Of a stretch of 64,000 bases of DNA, positions 52,421-60,961 are shown piece by piece. The translations under genes and the position numbers were made by a program. The DNA comes from JACMNW01 sp031406155 (GTDB lineage: Bacteria > Pseudomonadota > Alphaproteobacteria > Rhodobacterales > Rhodobacteraceae). Below the pieces are notes generated by a model. That model saw only the letters and a program-made list of their open reading frames with translations. It made no database searches and was not told the DNA's origin. The stretch is from assembly GCA_031406155.1 (NCBI GenBank), contig JANOGW010000012.1:1-64000 (forward strand), in the 5' to 3' direction. Each line of letters starts with the position of its first letter. Positions within the stretch are counted from its first letter, which is position 1.

Positions 52421-52438
52421 TGTAATGTTAAATTGACA
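52421..52438. promoter_or_regulatory. PpsR/CrtJ operator at the bchG start
   Basis: TGTAATGTTAAATTGACA, TGT-N12-ACA. It ends 1 bp before the bchG ATG and covers the place where a ribosome-binding site would lie; no GGAG is visible there. So bchG translation either follows from an upstream transcript with weak initiation or the promoter yields a nearly leaderless mRNA. Confidence 0.8.
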
Positions 52439-52439
52439 C

Positions 52440-53348
52440 ATGCACGTCAACCAAAACTTACACCCTGGTCCGTTCCCTCAACCCCGCGCGATGCTGGAGC
52501 TGATCAAGCCGATCACCTGGTTTCCCCCGATGTGGGCCTATCTTTGCGGCATTGTATCTGTCGGGGTATCGCCACTGGGTGCCTGGCATCTGGTGGTGCT
52601 GGGCCTACTGCTGGCAGGGCCGGTGGTCTGCGGGATGAGCCAGGCGGCGAATGACTGGTGCGACCGGTTCGTCGATGCGGTGAACGAACCGGGCCGGCCG
52701 ATCCCGTCTGGCCGGATACCGGGTCGTTGGGGCCTTTGGATCGCACTGGCGATGACGGTGCTGTCACTGGCGATGGGGTGGTTTCTGGGGCCGTGGGGGT
52801 TTGCTGCAACCGTTGTCGGGGTGCTGGCGGCCTGGGCCTATTCGGCGGAACCGGTCCGGTTGAAAAGGTCTGGCTGGTGGGGGCCGGGGCTGGTGGGGCT
52901 GTGCTATGAGGGGCTGCCATGGTTCACGGGCGCTGCGGTGCTATCTGCGGGAGTGCCATCGTTTCAGGTGATCACCATGGCGCTGCTCTATGCGTTTGGC
53001 GCGCACGGCATCATGACATTGAATGATTTCAAAGCACTGGAAGGCGACCGGCAGCATGGTGTGCGGTCTCTGCCGGTGGTGCTGGGGCCGGACATGGCGG
53101 CGCGCGTGGCCTGCACCGTGATGGCGATGGCGCAGGCGCTGGTGATTGTGATGCTGGTGATCTGGGGCAAGCCGGTGCACGCCATTCTGGTCTTGCTGCT
53201 GCTTCTGGGGCAGATTTGGGCCATGGCAACCTTGGTCAGCGATCCGAAGGCGCGCGCACCCTGGTATCAGGCGGTGGGCGTTTCGATGTTTGTCAGCGGG
53301 ATGATGATCACGGCTATAGCTCTGAGGACGATGGAGGTGGCGGGGTGA
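52440..53348 (+). CDS. bchG: Bacteriochlorophyll synthase BchG
   Basis: Prenyltransferase that attaches geranylgeranyl or phytyl to bacteriochlorophyllide a in the membrane. 302 aa with about eight helices. The N-terminus MHVNQNLHPGPFPQPRAMLELIKPITWFPPMWAYLCG matches R. sphaeroides BchG closely, so ATG 52440 is preferred over the internal ATG at 52491. The catalytic aspartate motif is SQAANDWCDRFVDAVNEPGRPIPSGRIPG, and the second is LNDFKALEGDRQHGVRSLPV. It follows ppsR by 59 bp and overlaps the MFS gene by 1 bp. Confidence 0.96.
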   Translation: MHVNQNLHPGPFPQPRAMLELIKPITWFPPMWAYLCGIVSVGVSPLGAWHLVVLGLLLAGPVVCGMSQAANDWCDRFVDAVNEPGRPIPSGRIPGRWGLWIALAMTVLSLAMGWFLGPWGFAATVVGVLAAWAYSAEPVRLKRSGWWGPGLVGLCYEGLPWFTGAAVLSAGVPSFQVITMALLYAFGAHGIMTLNDFKALEGDRQHGVRSLPVVLGPDMAARVACTVMAMAQALVIVMLVIWGKPVHAILVLLLLLGQIWAMATLVSDPKARAPWYQAVGVSMFVSGMMITAIALRTMEVAG

Positions 53349-54637
53349 TGCTGTCCTGGTTCTCGATCTTCAGGATGGGGCTGGTGCAGTTGTGCCTCGG
53401 CGCGATTGTGGTGCTGACCACATCGACGCTGAACCGTCTTATGGTCGTCGAAATGGCGCTGCCGGCGCTGTTGCCGGGGCTGCTGGTCGGTCTTCACTAT
53501 GGCATTCAGATCACGCGGCCCAACTGGGGGTTCCTGTCGGATCGTGGGGGCAACCGGACGCGGTACATTGTTCTGGGCATGGCGGTTCTGGGTCTTGGCG
53601 GGTTTCTGGCCGCAGTGGCGGTGACACTTTTTGCCCGCAGTTTTGCGGCAGGGCTGGGCCTGTCTGTGCTGGCCTATGCGATGATCGGGCTGGGCGTCGG
53701 CGCGTCGGGCACATCGCTGCTGGCGCTTTTGGCGACGGCGACGCATCCCCGCAGGCGGGCGGCGGCGGCAACGATCACATGGCTGATGATGATCTTTGGC
53801 ATCGCCCTGACCGCAACGCTGGTCGGCAAGGCGCTGGACCCGTATTCACCCGCGCTTTTGCTGAAGATCGTGGCCGTCGTGTGTGGTGGCGCTTTCGTCC
53901 TGACAGTGATGGCGATTGCGGGCATCGAGGCGCGCTGTCCGGTCCGAGAGCGCCAGCAATCCGAACCGACCAGATTTCGTGCCGGCCTGGCCGAGGTGTG
54001 GGGCGAGACGCGTGCGCGGAATTTCACCATCTTCATCTTTCTGTCGATGGTCGCCTATTTCATGCAGGAACTGATCCTTGAGCCCTATGCAGCACTGCTG
54101 TTCGCCTATGCGCCGGGTCAGTCCACCACGCTTTCGGGCGCGCAGAACGGTGGTGTGTTCTGCGGAATGTTGCTGGTGGGGATTGCGGCCACCGGGTTCA
54201 GGATCGGGTCGCTGCGGGTTTGGGTGGTGACAGGTTGCATGGGCTCAGCGGCGGCCTTGATGGCGATTGCGCTGGCTGGCAGCACACAGACCGAGGCGCT
54301 TTTCGTGCCGGCGGTTGTTGCGCTCGGCTTGTTCAACGGCATGTTCGCGGTGGCAGCCATAGGCTCGATGATGGCGCTGGCGGGCGAGGGGCGCGGCGCA
54401 AGCGTCGGCACGCGGATGGGGCTTTGGGGCGCAAGTCAGGCGATGGCGGCGGGTATTGGCGGCCTGCTGGGCGCGGTCATGGTGGATATCGGGCGGCAGC
54501 TTGCCGACGATGCGGCTGCTTTTGGCGCGGTGTTCGCGCTTGAGGCCGGATTGTTCGTGGCGGCAGCGGCGATGGCTGCAAAGACGATCGACGGGCTGCG
54601 CGCAGCACCCGGCGCAACGCATGTTCCGGGAGAATGA
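53348..54637 (+). CDS. PucC-family MFS transporter-like protein linked to bchG and bchP
   Basis: Membrane protein of 429 aa with about twelve helices, homologous to PucC/LhaA (MLSWFSIFRMGLVQLCLGAIVVLTTSTLNRLMVVEMALPALLPGLLV). In Rhodobacter the gene between bchG and bchP (orf428) may aid tetrapyrrole delivery or LH assembly, but its role is not known. Typical segments include ITRPNWGFLSDRGGNRTRYI and FLSMVAYFMQELILEPYAALLF. It overlaps bchG by 1 bp and bchP by 4 bp, consistent with a bchG-MFS-bchP-idi operon. A frame beginning further upstream is rejected. Confidence 0.88.
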   Translation: MLSWFSIFRMGLVQLCLGAIVVLTTSTLNRLMVVEMALPALLPGLLVGLHYGIQITRPNWGFLSDRGGNRTRYIVLGMAVLGLGGFLAAVAVTLFARSFAAGLGLSVLAYAMIGLGVGASGTSLLALLATATHPRRRAAAATITWLMMIFGIALTATLVGKALDPYSPALLLKIVAVVCGGAFVLTVMAIAGIEARCPVRERQQSEPTRFRAGLAEVWGETRARNFTIFIFLSMVAYFMQELILEPYAALLFAYAPGQSTTLSGAQNGGVFCGMLLVGIAATGFRIGSLRVWVVTGCMGSAAALMAIALAGSTQTEALFVPAVVALGLFNGMFAVAAIGSMMALAGEGRGASVGTRMGLWGASQAMAAGIGGLLGAVMVDIGRQLADDAAAFGAVFALEAGLFVAAAAMAAKTIDGLRAAPGATHVPGE

Positions 54638-55821
54638 TGATGACCTTTGATGTCGTGGTGATCGGTGGCGGGCCCAGCGGGGCAACTGCGGCGCATGATC
54701 TTGCCGTCGCAGGCCGGAGCGTTGCAATGCTGGACAGGGACGGGCGGATCAAGCCCTGCGGCGGGGCGATACCGCCGCGCCTGATCGCGGATTTTGACAT
54801 TCCTGCTAGTCAGATCGTGGCCCGCATCCGCACAGCGCGGATGGTTTCACCGACCCAGCGCGCCGTTGATATTCCGATTGAAAACGGCTTCGTCGGCATG
54901 ATCGATCGCGAAAATTTCGATGAATTCCTGCGCCTTCGGGCCGTGGGCTCGGGTGCGGTCAGGGTGACCGGCACCTATCTGCGGATCGAACGCGACGCGA
55001 CCGGCACGCATGTCATCTACCGCGACAAAGCCTCGGGCGCCGAACAGCGGATAAGTGCAAAAGTGGTGATCGGGGCAGATGGCGCGCGGTCGGTCGTGGC
55101 CAAGACCGAGGTGCCGGGGGGTGACAAGATCCCCTATGTGATTGCCTATCACGAGATCATCAAGGCGCCGATCGCGAATGGCAATTACGATCCGGACCGC
55201 TGCGATGTGATCTATGACGGCAAGATATCGCCGGATTTCTATGGCTGGGTGTTTCCGCATGGCGCGCATGCGTCTGTGGGCATGGGCACCGGGATTGACG
55301 GCATCGATCTGAAGGCGGCGACGGCCGATCTGCGCGCGTCGGCAGGCCTTGCCGACTGCGAGACGATCCGGCGGGAAGGCGCGCCGATTCCGCTGCGCCC
55401 GATGGACCGCTGGGATAACGGTCGCGATCTGGTGCTGGCGGGTGACGCAGCCGGGGTGGTTGCCCCATCATCGGGCGAGGGCATCTATTACGGTATGGTG
55501 GGCGGGCGCGTGGCGGCCACTGCGGCGCAGGCGTTTCTTGCGTCAGGCCGTGCGCGCGACCTGAAACTGGCGCGAAAGCTGTTCATGAAAGAGCATGGCA
55601 TGGTGTTTCGTGTGCTGCGGTCCATGCAGGACGCCTATTACAAATCGGACGAGCGGCGTGAAAGATTTGTCAGCCTGTGCCATGATGTCGATGTGCAACG
55701 GCTGACTTTCGAGGCGTACATGAACAAGAAACTGGTGCGGGCCCGCCCGATGGCGCATATCAAAATCGGCATCAAGAACCTTGCCCATCTGCTGCGGTTG
55801 GTTCCCACGGGGTACACATGA
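54634..55821 (+). CDS. bchP: Geranylgeranyl reductase BchP
   Basis: FAD-dependent enzyme that reduces geranylgeranyl to phytyl on bacteriochlorophyll. The 395 aa protein has VVIGGGPSGATAAHDLAVAGRSVAMLDRDGRIKPCGGAIPPR as its FAD-binding N-terminus, DGARSVVAKTEV in the middle, and LVLAGDAAGVVAPSSGEGIYYGMVGGRVAA in the flavin C-terminal loop, all typical of BchP/ChlP. The start ATG 54634 overlaps the upstream stop by 4 bp; a second ATG directly follows. The last 4 bp overlap idi. Confidence 0.96.
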   Translation: MMMTFDVVVIGGGPSGATAAHDLAVAGRSVAMLDRDGRIKPCGGAIPPRLIADFDIPASQIVARIRTARMVSPTQRAVDIPIENGFVGMIDRENFDEFLRLRAVGSGAVRVTGTYLRIERDATGTHVIYRDKASGAEQRISAKVVIGADGARSVVAKTEVPGGDKIPYVIAYHEIIKAPIANGNYDPDRCDVIYDGKISPDFYGWVFPHGAHASVGMGTGIDGIDLKAATADLRASAGLADCETIRREGAPIPLRPMDRWDNGRDLVLAGDAAGVVAPSSGEGIYYGMVGGRVAATAAQAFLASGRARDLKLARKLFMKEHGMVFRVLRSMQDAYYKSDERRERFVSLCHDVDVQRLTFEAYMNKKLVRARPMAHIKIGIKNLAHLLRLVPTGYT

Positions 55822-56345
55822 TCGAAGTTGTCCCGGCATGGGTTGATGGCACACTTGCCCCGGTCGAAAAACTGGAGGTGCATCAGCGCGGGCTGCGGCA
55901 CATGGCGGTTTCGGTGTTCGTGCTGGCGGGACCCCGGGTGCTGATCCAGCGCCGTGCGATGGGCAAGTATCATACGCCCGGCCTTTGGGCGAATACCTGC
56001 TGCACGCATCCGCGGTGGAACGAACCGCCCGCCGCCTGTGCCAGCCGTCGTCTGACCGAAGAATTGGGCATTTCGGGTTTGACCCTGCGTGCGGCGGGGC
56101 AGGTCGAATATCGCGCCGATGTGGGGCAGGGTCTGATCGAGCATGAAGTGGTTGATATCTTTGTGGCAGAGGCGCAGATGGATCTGGCTCTGAACCCCGA
56201 TCCGGAAGAGGTTTCGGAAACCCGCTGGGTTGACCTCACCCTGCTGGAGCAAGAGGCACTGGCGTCGCCGGATCGGTTTACGCCCTGGTTGCGGATTTAT
56301 CTGGCGCAGCATCAGCAGATCATTTTCGGCACCCCGGTTCAGTGA
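55818..56345 (+). CDS. idi: Isopentenyl-diphosphate delta-isomerase, type I
   Basis: Interconverts isopentenyl and dimethylallyl diphosphate for GGPP supply. 175 aa with a Nudix fold. Active-site cysteine is in ANTCCTHPRWNEPPAACASRRLTEELGI, and the catalytic glutamate in EHEVVDIFVAEAQ; metal ligands H-x-x-H-like residues are in GLRHMAVSVFV. It overlaps bchP by 4 bp and is the last gene of the bchG operon. It ends the photosynthesis cluster; a decayed ccoS segment follows on the other strand. Confidence 0.94.
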   Translation: MIEVVPAWVDGTLAPVEKLEVHQRGLRHMAVSVFVLAGPRVLIQRRAMGKYHTPGLWANTCCTHPRWNEPPAACASRRLTEELGISGLTLRAAGQVEYRADVGQGLIEHEVVDIFVAEAQMDLALNPDPEEVSETRWVDLTLLEQEALASPDRFTPWLRIYLAQHQQIIFGTPVQ

Positions 56346-56483
56346 CATGGGCGAACGTTGCGGCAGCGTCTTTGGCGTGTCGTCGTAGTCGCCCGACAGG
56401 ATCCTTTGGCGCGCACCGTCGGGATCATCATTCGCCAGCAAAAAACAATCGGGTCCAAGCCACTCAGTCCGACAACAGAATCG
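56346..56483 (-). pseudogene. ccoS: ccoS remnant downstream of ccoI
   Basis: Right after the ccoI stop, minus-strand reading gives DSVVGLSGLDPIVFCW in one frame, reminiscent of the hydrophobic helix of CcoS, and LANDDPDGARQRILSGDYDDTPK in another, which closely resembles the CcoS acidic tail (typically ...DDPEGARxRIL...). No initiation codon or continuous frame links them, so this looks like a degraded gene with at least one frameshift and a deletion. CcoS is a small membrane protein for cbb3 oxidase cofactor insertion. The tail fragment runs on without a stop into idi antisense. Homology by recall only. Confidence 0.45.
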
Positions 56484-58670
56484 CTACTTCAACCTCAGCG
56501 CGTTCAGGGAAACGGTGATCGATGACAACGACATTGCCGCCGCCGCTGCAAGGGGCGTGGCCAGGCCGACCAGTGCCAGCGGTACGGCAATCACGTTGTA
56601 GGCGGCGGAAATCGTGAAGTTTTCTTTGATGCGGCGGCGGGCCTTGACGGCGATGCGCAGCGCCTCGGCAATGGGCGATATGTCGGTTCCCAGCAGCACG
56701 ATATCGGAGGCAACGCGGGCGGCGTCCAGCGCCTGTGCGGGCGAAATGGACACATGCGCCGCCGTCAGCGCCGCCGTGTCATTCAGGCCGTCGCCAACCA
56801 TCAAGACCCGGTGACCCGCCGCCGTCAGGGCAAACACGGCTTGGGCTTTTTGCGCGGGCAACGCCTCTGCCGTCCAGTTCACGATGCCAAGCCGGGCGGC
56901 AAGCGCCGAAACCGCACCGGGCACATCGCCCGAAATCAGGTGTACGGACTTGCCTTGCGCCAACAAGGCCGCGACCAGTGTTGCCGCACCGGGGCGCAGG
57001 CTGTCGGCAAAGGAAAACGCAACGCTCGGCCCCTCGCCGATCCGCAGATAAGTTGCGGTCACATCCAGCGGGGTGGCTTCGACCCATCCCGCACGTCCAA
57101 GCCGCACGGTCTGACCCTGCCATGTGCCTTCGATACCGTAACCCGGCACTTCGCGCAGATCGTTGATATCCGCCGGTGCGATGCCTGTAGCTGCGATACT
57201 TTTGGTCAGGGCCTGCGCCAGCGGGTGCGACGATGCTGCCGCCAGACCAAGGGCGACGGCAAGATCTGCGGGTCGATGATCCAGCACATTGGTGGGCTCT
57301 GGCGTCCCAAGGGTCAGGGTGCCGGTCTTGTCGAACACCACCGTGTCAACTTCGGCCAGACGTTCCAATGCGGTGCCGTTTTTGATCAACAGACCCTTGC
57401 GGAACAACTTGCCACTGGCGGCAGTGACGACGGCCGGCACCGCCAGACCCAGCGCACAAGGGCAGGTGATGATCAGGACCGCCGCCGAGATATTGATGGC
57501 CACGCGGAAATCACCCCCGGTCAGGTACATCCAGACACCGAATGCCGCAAACGACAACAGATGCACGCCGGGTGAATAAATCCGCGCCGCGCGGTCGGCC
57601 AGTGACGTGTAGCGATTGCGCGCCGTTTCGGCCACGGCAACCAATTCGGCCATCCGGTGCAAAGAGCTGTCGCGCCCCGCCGCTGTCACACGCACGGTCA
57701 ACGGGCCGGTCAGATTGACCTCGCCGGTGCTAACGACGCTGTTCGGTCCGGCCCACGCCGGCAGGCTTTCACCGGTCAGCAGCGACCGGTCAATCTCGCT
57801 GGCGCCGTGCATCACCACGCCGTCGACCGGCAGCCGCCCGCCGGGACGTACCAGAACCAGATCGCCAACCCGCAGATCGCCGATCATGACGGATGTTTCA
57901 ACGCCGTCCGTGACCCGGACTGCGCGAGGCACCTCCAATGCGGCCAGTTCCTGTGCTGCGGACCGGGCAATGGCGCGGCTGCGGTGGTCGAGGAAACGGC
58001 CAGCAAGCAGGAAGAACGTCAGCATGACGGCGGCATCAAAATACGCCTGATGTCCGCCTTGTGTTGTTTCATAAACCGAGATTGCCGTGGCAAGGATCAG
58101 CGCCAGACTGATCGGTACCTCCATCGCCAGACGGCCCGCCCGCAACGCGCGCCAGGCCGATATGAAAAACGGCTGGCCGGAAAACGCGACCGTCGGCAAG
58201 GCGATGAAAGCCGATATCCAGTGGAACATGTCGCGCGTCGCATCATCCGCACCCGACCACACGGCCACTGACAGCAGCGTGATGTTCATCATGGCAAAAA
58301 ATGCCACCGCAAGCCGCATCAGCAGATCGCGGCCCTGCGCATCTGTCTGGGTCGCACTCAGCGTGCCGGGGTCCAGTTCGTGTGCCTCGTACCCCAGTGC
58401 GGTCAGCCGGGTGATCAACACCTGCGCGGTCACGTCGTGATCGGCCTGTACGGCAACCCGCTTCAACGTCAGGTTGACGCGTGCCGATTTGACCCCCGGC
58501 ATCGCTGAAAGCCCGCGCTCCACTGTCGAGATGCAGGCACCACAATGCACCCCCGGAAGCGACAGCATCAGGCTCGCAGCCGCATTTGCGGTTGCAGCCA
58601 TCGCTTCGGCGGATGGCACCACGGCGCAAGCCGGACAGGCGGAAACTGTTGCGCGCAGCGATGCAGTCAC
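56484..58670 (-). CDS. ccoI: Copper-translocating P-type ATPase CcoI/FixI type
   Basis: Heavy-metal P1B ATPase that exports or delivers copper for cbb3 oxidase assembly. The 728 aa protein starts at GTG 58670 after AAGGA. CPAC at residues 12-15 and a metal-binding domain with GVHCGACIST (cysteines 43 and 46) form the N-terminus; CcoI-type ATPases usually have both. Further, TGES in the actuator, CPCALGLAVP in the channel helix, DKTGTLTLG phosphorylation site and GDGLNDTAAL are present; all essential motifs are intact. The flanking ccoH and ccoS are decayed, and ccoNOQP is missing. Confidence 0.9.
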   Translation of the reverse strand: MTASLRATVSACPACAVVPSAEAMAATANAAASLMLSLPGVHCGACISTVERGLSAMPGVKSARVNLTLKRVAVQADHDVTAQVLITRLTALGYEAHELDPGTLSATQTDAQGRDLLMRLAVAFFAMMNITLLSVAVWSGADDATRDMFHWISAFIALPTVAFSGQPFFISAWRALRAGRLAMEVPISLALILATAISVYETTQGGHQAYFDAAVMLTFFLLAGRFLDHRSRAIARSAAQELAALEVPRAVRVTDGVETSVMIGDLRVGDLVLVRPGGRLPVDGVVMHGASEIDRSLLTGESLPAWAGPNSVVSTGEVNLTGPLTVRVTAAGRDSSLHRMAELVAVAETARNRYTSLADRAARIYSPGVHLLSFAAFGVWMYLTGGDFRVAINISAAVLIITCPCALGLAVPAVVTAASGKLFRKGLLIKNGTALERLAEVDTVVFDKTGTLTLGTPEPTNVLDHRPADLAVALGLAAASSHPLAQALTKSIAATGIAPADINDLREVPGYGIEGTWQGQTVRLGRAGWVEATPLDVTATYLRIGEGPSVAFSFADSLRPGAATLVAALLAQGKSVHLISGDVPGAVSALAARLGIVNWTAEALPAQKAQAVFALTAAGHRVLMVGDGLNDTAALTAAHVSISPAQALDAARVASDIVLLGTDISPIAEALRIAVKARRRIKENFTISAAYNVIAVPLALVGLATPLAAAAAMSLSSITVSLNALRLK

Positions 58671-58674
58671 CGGA

Positions 58675-58734
58675 TCATTCCTTCACAAAGAGGGCGACAG
58701 GATGGTGGAACAGCATGCCGTCGCTGGCCAAGAC
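58675..58734 (-). pseudogene. ccoH: ccoH 3' remnant upstream of ccoI
   Basis: Reading minus strand toward the stop at 58675 gives VLASDGMLFHHPVALFVKE then TGA, which resembles the C-terminal end of CcoH/FixH (a cbb3 assembly protein). A TAG at 58735-58737 closes the frame on the 5' side, and in another frame GRVWHLGLGQ precedes it, so a frameshift or deletion has removed most of the gene. The stop lies 4 bp before the ccoI GTG, as expected in a ccoGHIS operon. Tentative, because the conserved piece is short. Confidence 0.4.
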
Positions 58735-59218
58735 CTAGATGCCACACCCGGCCCCTCAGCCCCATCAAGCGCCGCGTCATGCCAGCATCCGCCGTTGTTG
58801 CCTTACTGAAAGTGCGTGGTCGGGCATGCAAATAGCGTAAATTTTCCTGAAAGGTACTGCGCATGGCGCAATCTGACAATGCGACAAAGGCGGTATAGCG
58901 GGCATATCCAATGGTCAAGTCAATGGGCAGGCGCAGGACGGTCGGCATCTTGTGACTTTAGCGTACCCCCCTGAACACAAATCCGGCGGATCATCTGGCT
59001 GTGACAGACGCAGCGGCCGTCGCGCAATCAGCCGTCACAGCCGACCATTTCCAGCGGGCTGCACCGGCGCATTCCCGTGCCCTGCATGCTGGGACAGTGC
59101 AGACAGCACAGCAGTGTAATCTGCGCGATGCCGCCGAGTGAAACCATCATTTACGAACAAGCCAGCAGCGCCTGGCCGATTTCGCCCCCGCCCTGATCCA
59201 CGTCAATAAGTTCCGCGC
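58735..59218. other. Gene-free region between ccoH remnant and FNR box
   Basis: About 480 bp with no convincing reading frame; a 93-codon minus-strand frame across 58667-58948 lacks family features and overlaps the ccoH remnant. I see no repeats at the ends and no IS sequence. The place corresponds to where ccoNOQP and ccoG lie in relatives. Confidence 0.5.
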
Positions 59219-59232
59219 TTGATCAAGATCAA
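59219..59232. promoter_or_regulatory. FNR/FnrL box between ccoI side and usp
   Basis: TTGATCAAGATCAA, exact match to TTGAT-N4-ATCAA. It lies 57 bp before the usp ATG, suitable for activation. A second, imperfect copy (CTGATCCACGTCAA) occurs at 59193-59206. In relatives this intergenic region also serves the cco operon. Confidence 0.9.
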
Positions 59233-59289
59233 TGTGGATCACCGCATGACCAGACAGAGTGCGCGCATACCCATTTTGGAGGCAGGACC

Positions 59290-60129
59290 GTGGCATACAA
59301 ATCACTTTTGACCGTCATCACCCAAACCGACGCGCTGGAGCTGACGCTTGACTCTGCCGTCAAGCTTGCGACCAGCTATGATGCGCATCTGCAGGTGCTT
59401 TGTCTGGCGGTGGAACAGACTGCGTTTGGTTATGACTATATGGGTGCCAACGGGGCTTTGATCCAGCAAATGATTGACAGTGCGCGTGAAAAGGCAGGCG
59501 TGCTTGAAACAGCGGTGCGGACCCATCTGGCGGCGCAAGACATTCGGTGGAGCGTGGAAAGCATGGCCGTTCCCATCGCCGGTCTGGTCGAAGCCGTTGC
59601 AGATTACGCGCGGTTTTGCGATCTGGTGGTGCAGGCAAAGCCCTATTCACAGACCGATTCAACCGAAGCCGAGGTCGCCATCGAAGCCGCGTTGTTTGAC
59701 GCACGCGTTCCGGTACTTGTGCTGCCCGACGGCAAGTTGCCAAACCTTCCGGGAAAACGCATCGTGGTGGCATGGAACGAAAGCCGCGAGGCGATGTCGG
59801 CGATCCGGGCCGCCATGCCGCTGCTGATTTCGGCGGATCTCGTCACAGTGATGATCGTCGATCCCGCCAAACTGCGTGGCGAACGGTCGGATCCCGGTGG
59901 CGCACTGTCACAGATGCTGTCGCGTCATGGCGTCAAGGCAGAGGTGACCGTGCTTGCCAAGACCCTGCCGCGGTTTTGCGACATGCTGAACCGTCATGCC
60001 CGCGACAGATCGGCGGATATGGTTGTGATGGGCGCATACGGTCATTCGCGCCTGCGCGAATCCATCCTTGGCGGGGCCACGCGCGGGATGCTTGAACAGG
60101 CCGAGGTTCCGGTCTTTTTGGCGCACTGA
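59290..60129 (+). CDS. Universal stress protein, Orf277-like, tandem Usp domains
   Basis: Soluble 279 aa protein with two UspA domains, roughly residues 1-145 and 150-279. The ATP-binding-like C-terminal segment VVMGAYGHSRLRESILGGATRGMLEQAEVPVFLAH closes the second domain; the first ends SVESMAVPIAGLVEAVADYARFCDLVVQA. Preceded by GGAGG. In Rhodobacter and Paracoccus a roughly 277-residue gene of this kind lies divergent from ccoN next to fnr, and here an exact FNR box is upstream. Function is stress or low-oxygen adaptation, not further defined. Divergent from ccoI. Confidence 0.88.
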   Translation: MAYKSLLTVITQTDALELTLDSAVKLATSYDAHLQVLCLAVEQTAFGYDYMGANGALIQQMIDSAREKAGVLETAVRTHLAAQDIRWSVESMAVPIAGLVEAVADYARFCDLVVQAKPYSQTDSTEAEVAIEAALFDARVPVLVLPDGKLPNLPGKRIVVAWNESREAMSAIRAAMPLLISADLVTVMIVDPAKLRGERSDPGGALSQMLSRHGVKAEVTVLAKTLPRFCDMLNRHARDRSADMVVMGAYGHSRLRESILGGATRGMLEQAEVPVFLAH

Positions 60130-60426
60130 AGCTGACGTTTGCATCTGGCCGATCAGAAGGCAGTCCATTCAGCGGCTTGGGTTTCGTCAACAGCCATTGC
60201 CGAAGTGGCACGGTCCGTGAACGCCGTCCGTCGCGTGCCGTCGTTGGATTGGACGCGTGTCATCGCTGGACTAGAATTGATCTGGCCAAGCGGCGCGACT
60301 GCGTCCGGGCGTTAGTGACCACTTGGGCGCAACAGCGCGACCTACCGACCTAGCGGGTTTTGCCCTTTGCGTTGAGGGGCAGCAGATTCCGCAGAACCCC
60401 GGTTTGAGGCGAACACCGCATAAGAA
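60130..60426. other. Intergenic region, nothing recognised
   Basis: 297 bp between the usp stop and the terminator. I see no plausible reading frame, tRNA or repeat. Confidence 0.5.
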
Positions 60427-60448
60427 AGGGCGGGGTTTCCCCCGCCCT
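60427..60448. terminator. Hairpin terminator between usp and the secreted protein gene
   Basis: AGGGCGGGG pairs with CCCCGCCCT around TTTC, nine perfect pairs. On the minus strand it is followed by TTTCTTA, fitting termination of the gene at 60485-60961; it may serve both directions. Confidence 0.75.
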
Positions 60449-60484
60449 GTTACCGACTAAGCTGCACATCACTCGTTAAGAACT

Positions 60485-60961
60485 TCAGAAAATCAAGCCG
60501 TCGTAAACCGCGTAGGCCCCTTCGCGGGAGGCGAGCCGGTTCGCGGCACCGATATCGCGGGCATAAGCTGCGACGGCGTTATAGGTGCCGGGGCCGAATG
60601 ATCCGTCGATGCCGGACCGATAGTAGCCCTGACGGGACAACTGGCGCTGGATCGCCAGACGCTCGGCCCGCGAATAGCTGTTGAAGGCCAATGCGGCAGG
60701 GGTGTTGTACACGCTGTTCTGGTACACCGGGCGCGGCTGATAGACCGGCTGTGGCGCGAAATACTGCGGTTCGACATAGCGTGGTGCCACGCGGCGGGCA
60801 CGTTCATTGCGCACGATGCCATTAATGATCAGCGCCGTTGCGGCACCGGCAATGAAGTTACGCTCGTTCTTGCCCAACGCATTGGCGGGGGCGGCGGCAG
60901 AGATGGCCAAGGCAAACGCGGTGACCGAGGCGATGACGGTATTTCTGACAGCGGGCAGCAT
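60485..60961 (-). CDS. Secreted peptidoglycan-binding-domain-like protein
   Basis: 158 aa exported protein. MLPAVRNTVIASVTAFALAISAAAPANALG is a Sec signal peptide with cleavage likely after ANA. A small hydrophobic stretch (FIAGAATALIINGIV) and a Pro/Gln/Tyr-rich linker (PRYVEPQYFAPQPVYQPRPVYQ) follow. The C-terminal RLAIQRQLSRQGYYRSGIDGSFGPGTYNAVAAYARD matches a peptidoglycan-binding-type 1 repeat. Cell-envelope location is inferred; the ligand and role are unknown. Similar proteins are widespread in Rhodobacteraceae. Ends at a strong hairpin terminator. Confidence 0.75.
   Translation of the reverse strand: MLPAVRNTVIASVTAFALAISAAAPANALGKNERNFIAGAATALIINGIVRNERARRVAPRYVEPQYFAPQPVYQPRPVYQNSVYNTPAALAFNSYSRAERLAIQRQLSRQGYYRSGIDGSFGPGTYNAVAAYARDIGAANRLASREGAYAVYDGLIF

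Noticed and set aside
55638..56441. 267-codon minus frame starting MLANDDPDGARQ
   Set aside because: It is the ccoS tail fragment running on antisense through idi and bchP; not a protein of its own.
58667..58948. 93-codon minus frame upstream of ccoI
   Set aside because: No recognisable fold, overlaps the ccoH remnant and ccoI start, and seems non-coding.
59193..59206. Second FNR box (CTGATCCACGTCAA)
   Set aside because: Two departures from TTGAT-N4-ATCAA; mentioned only next to the perfect box.
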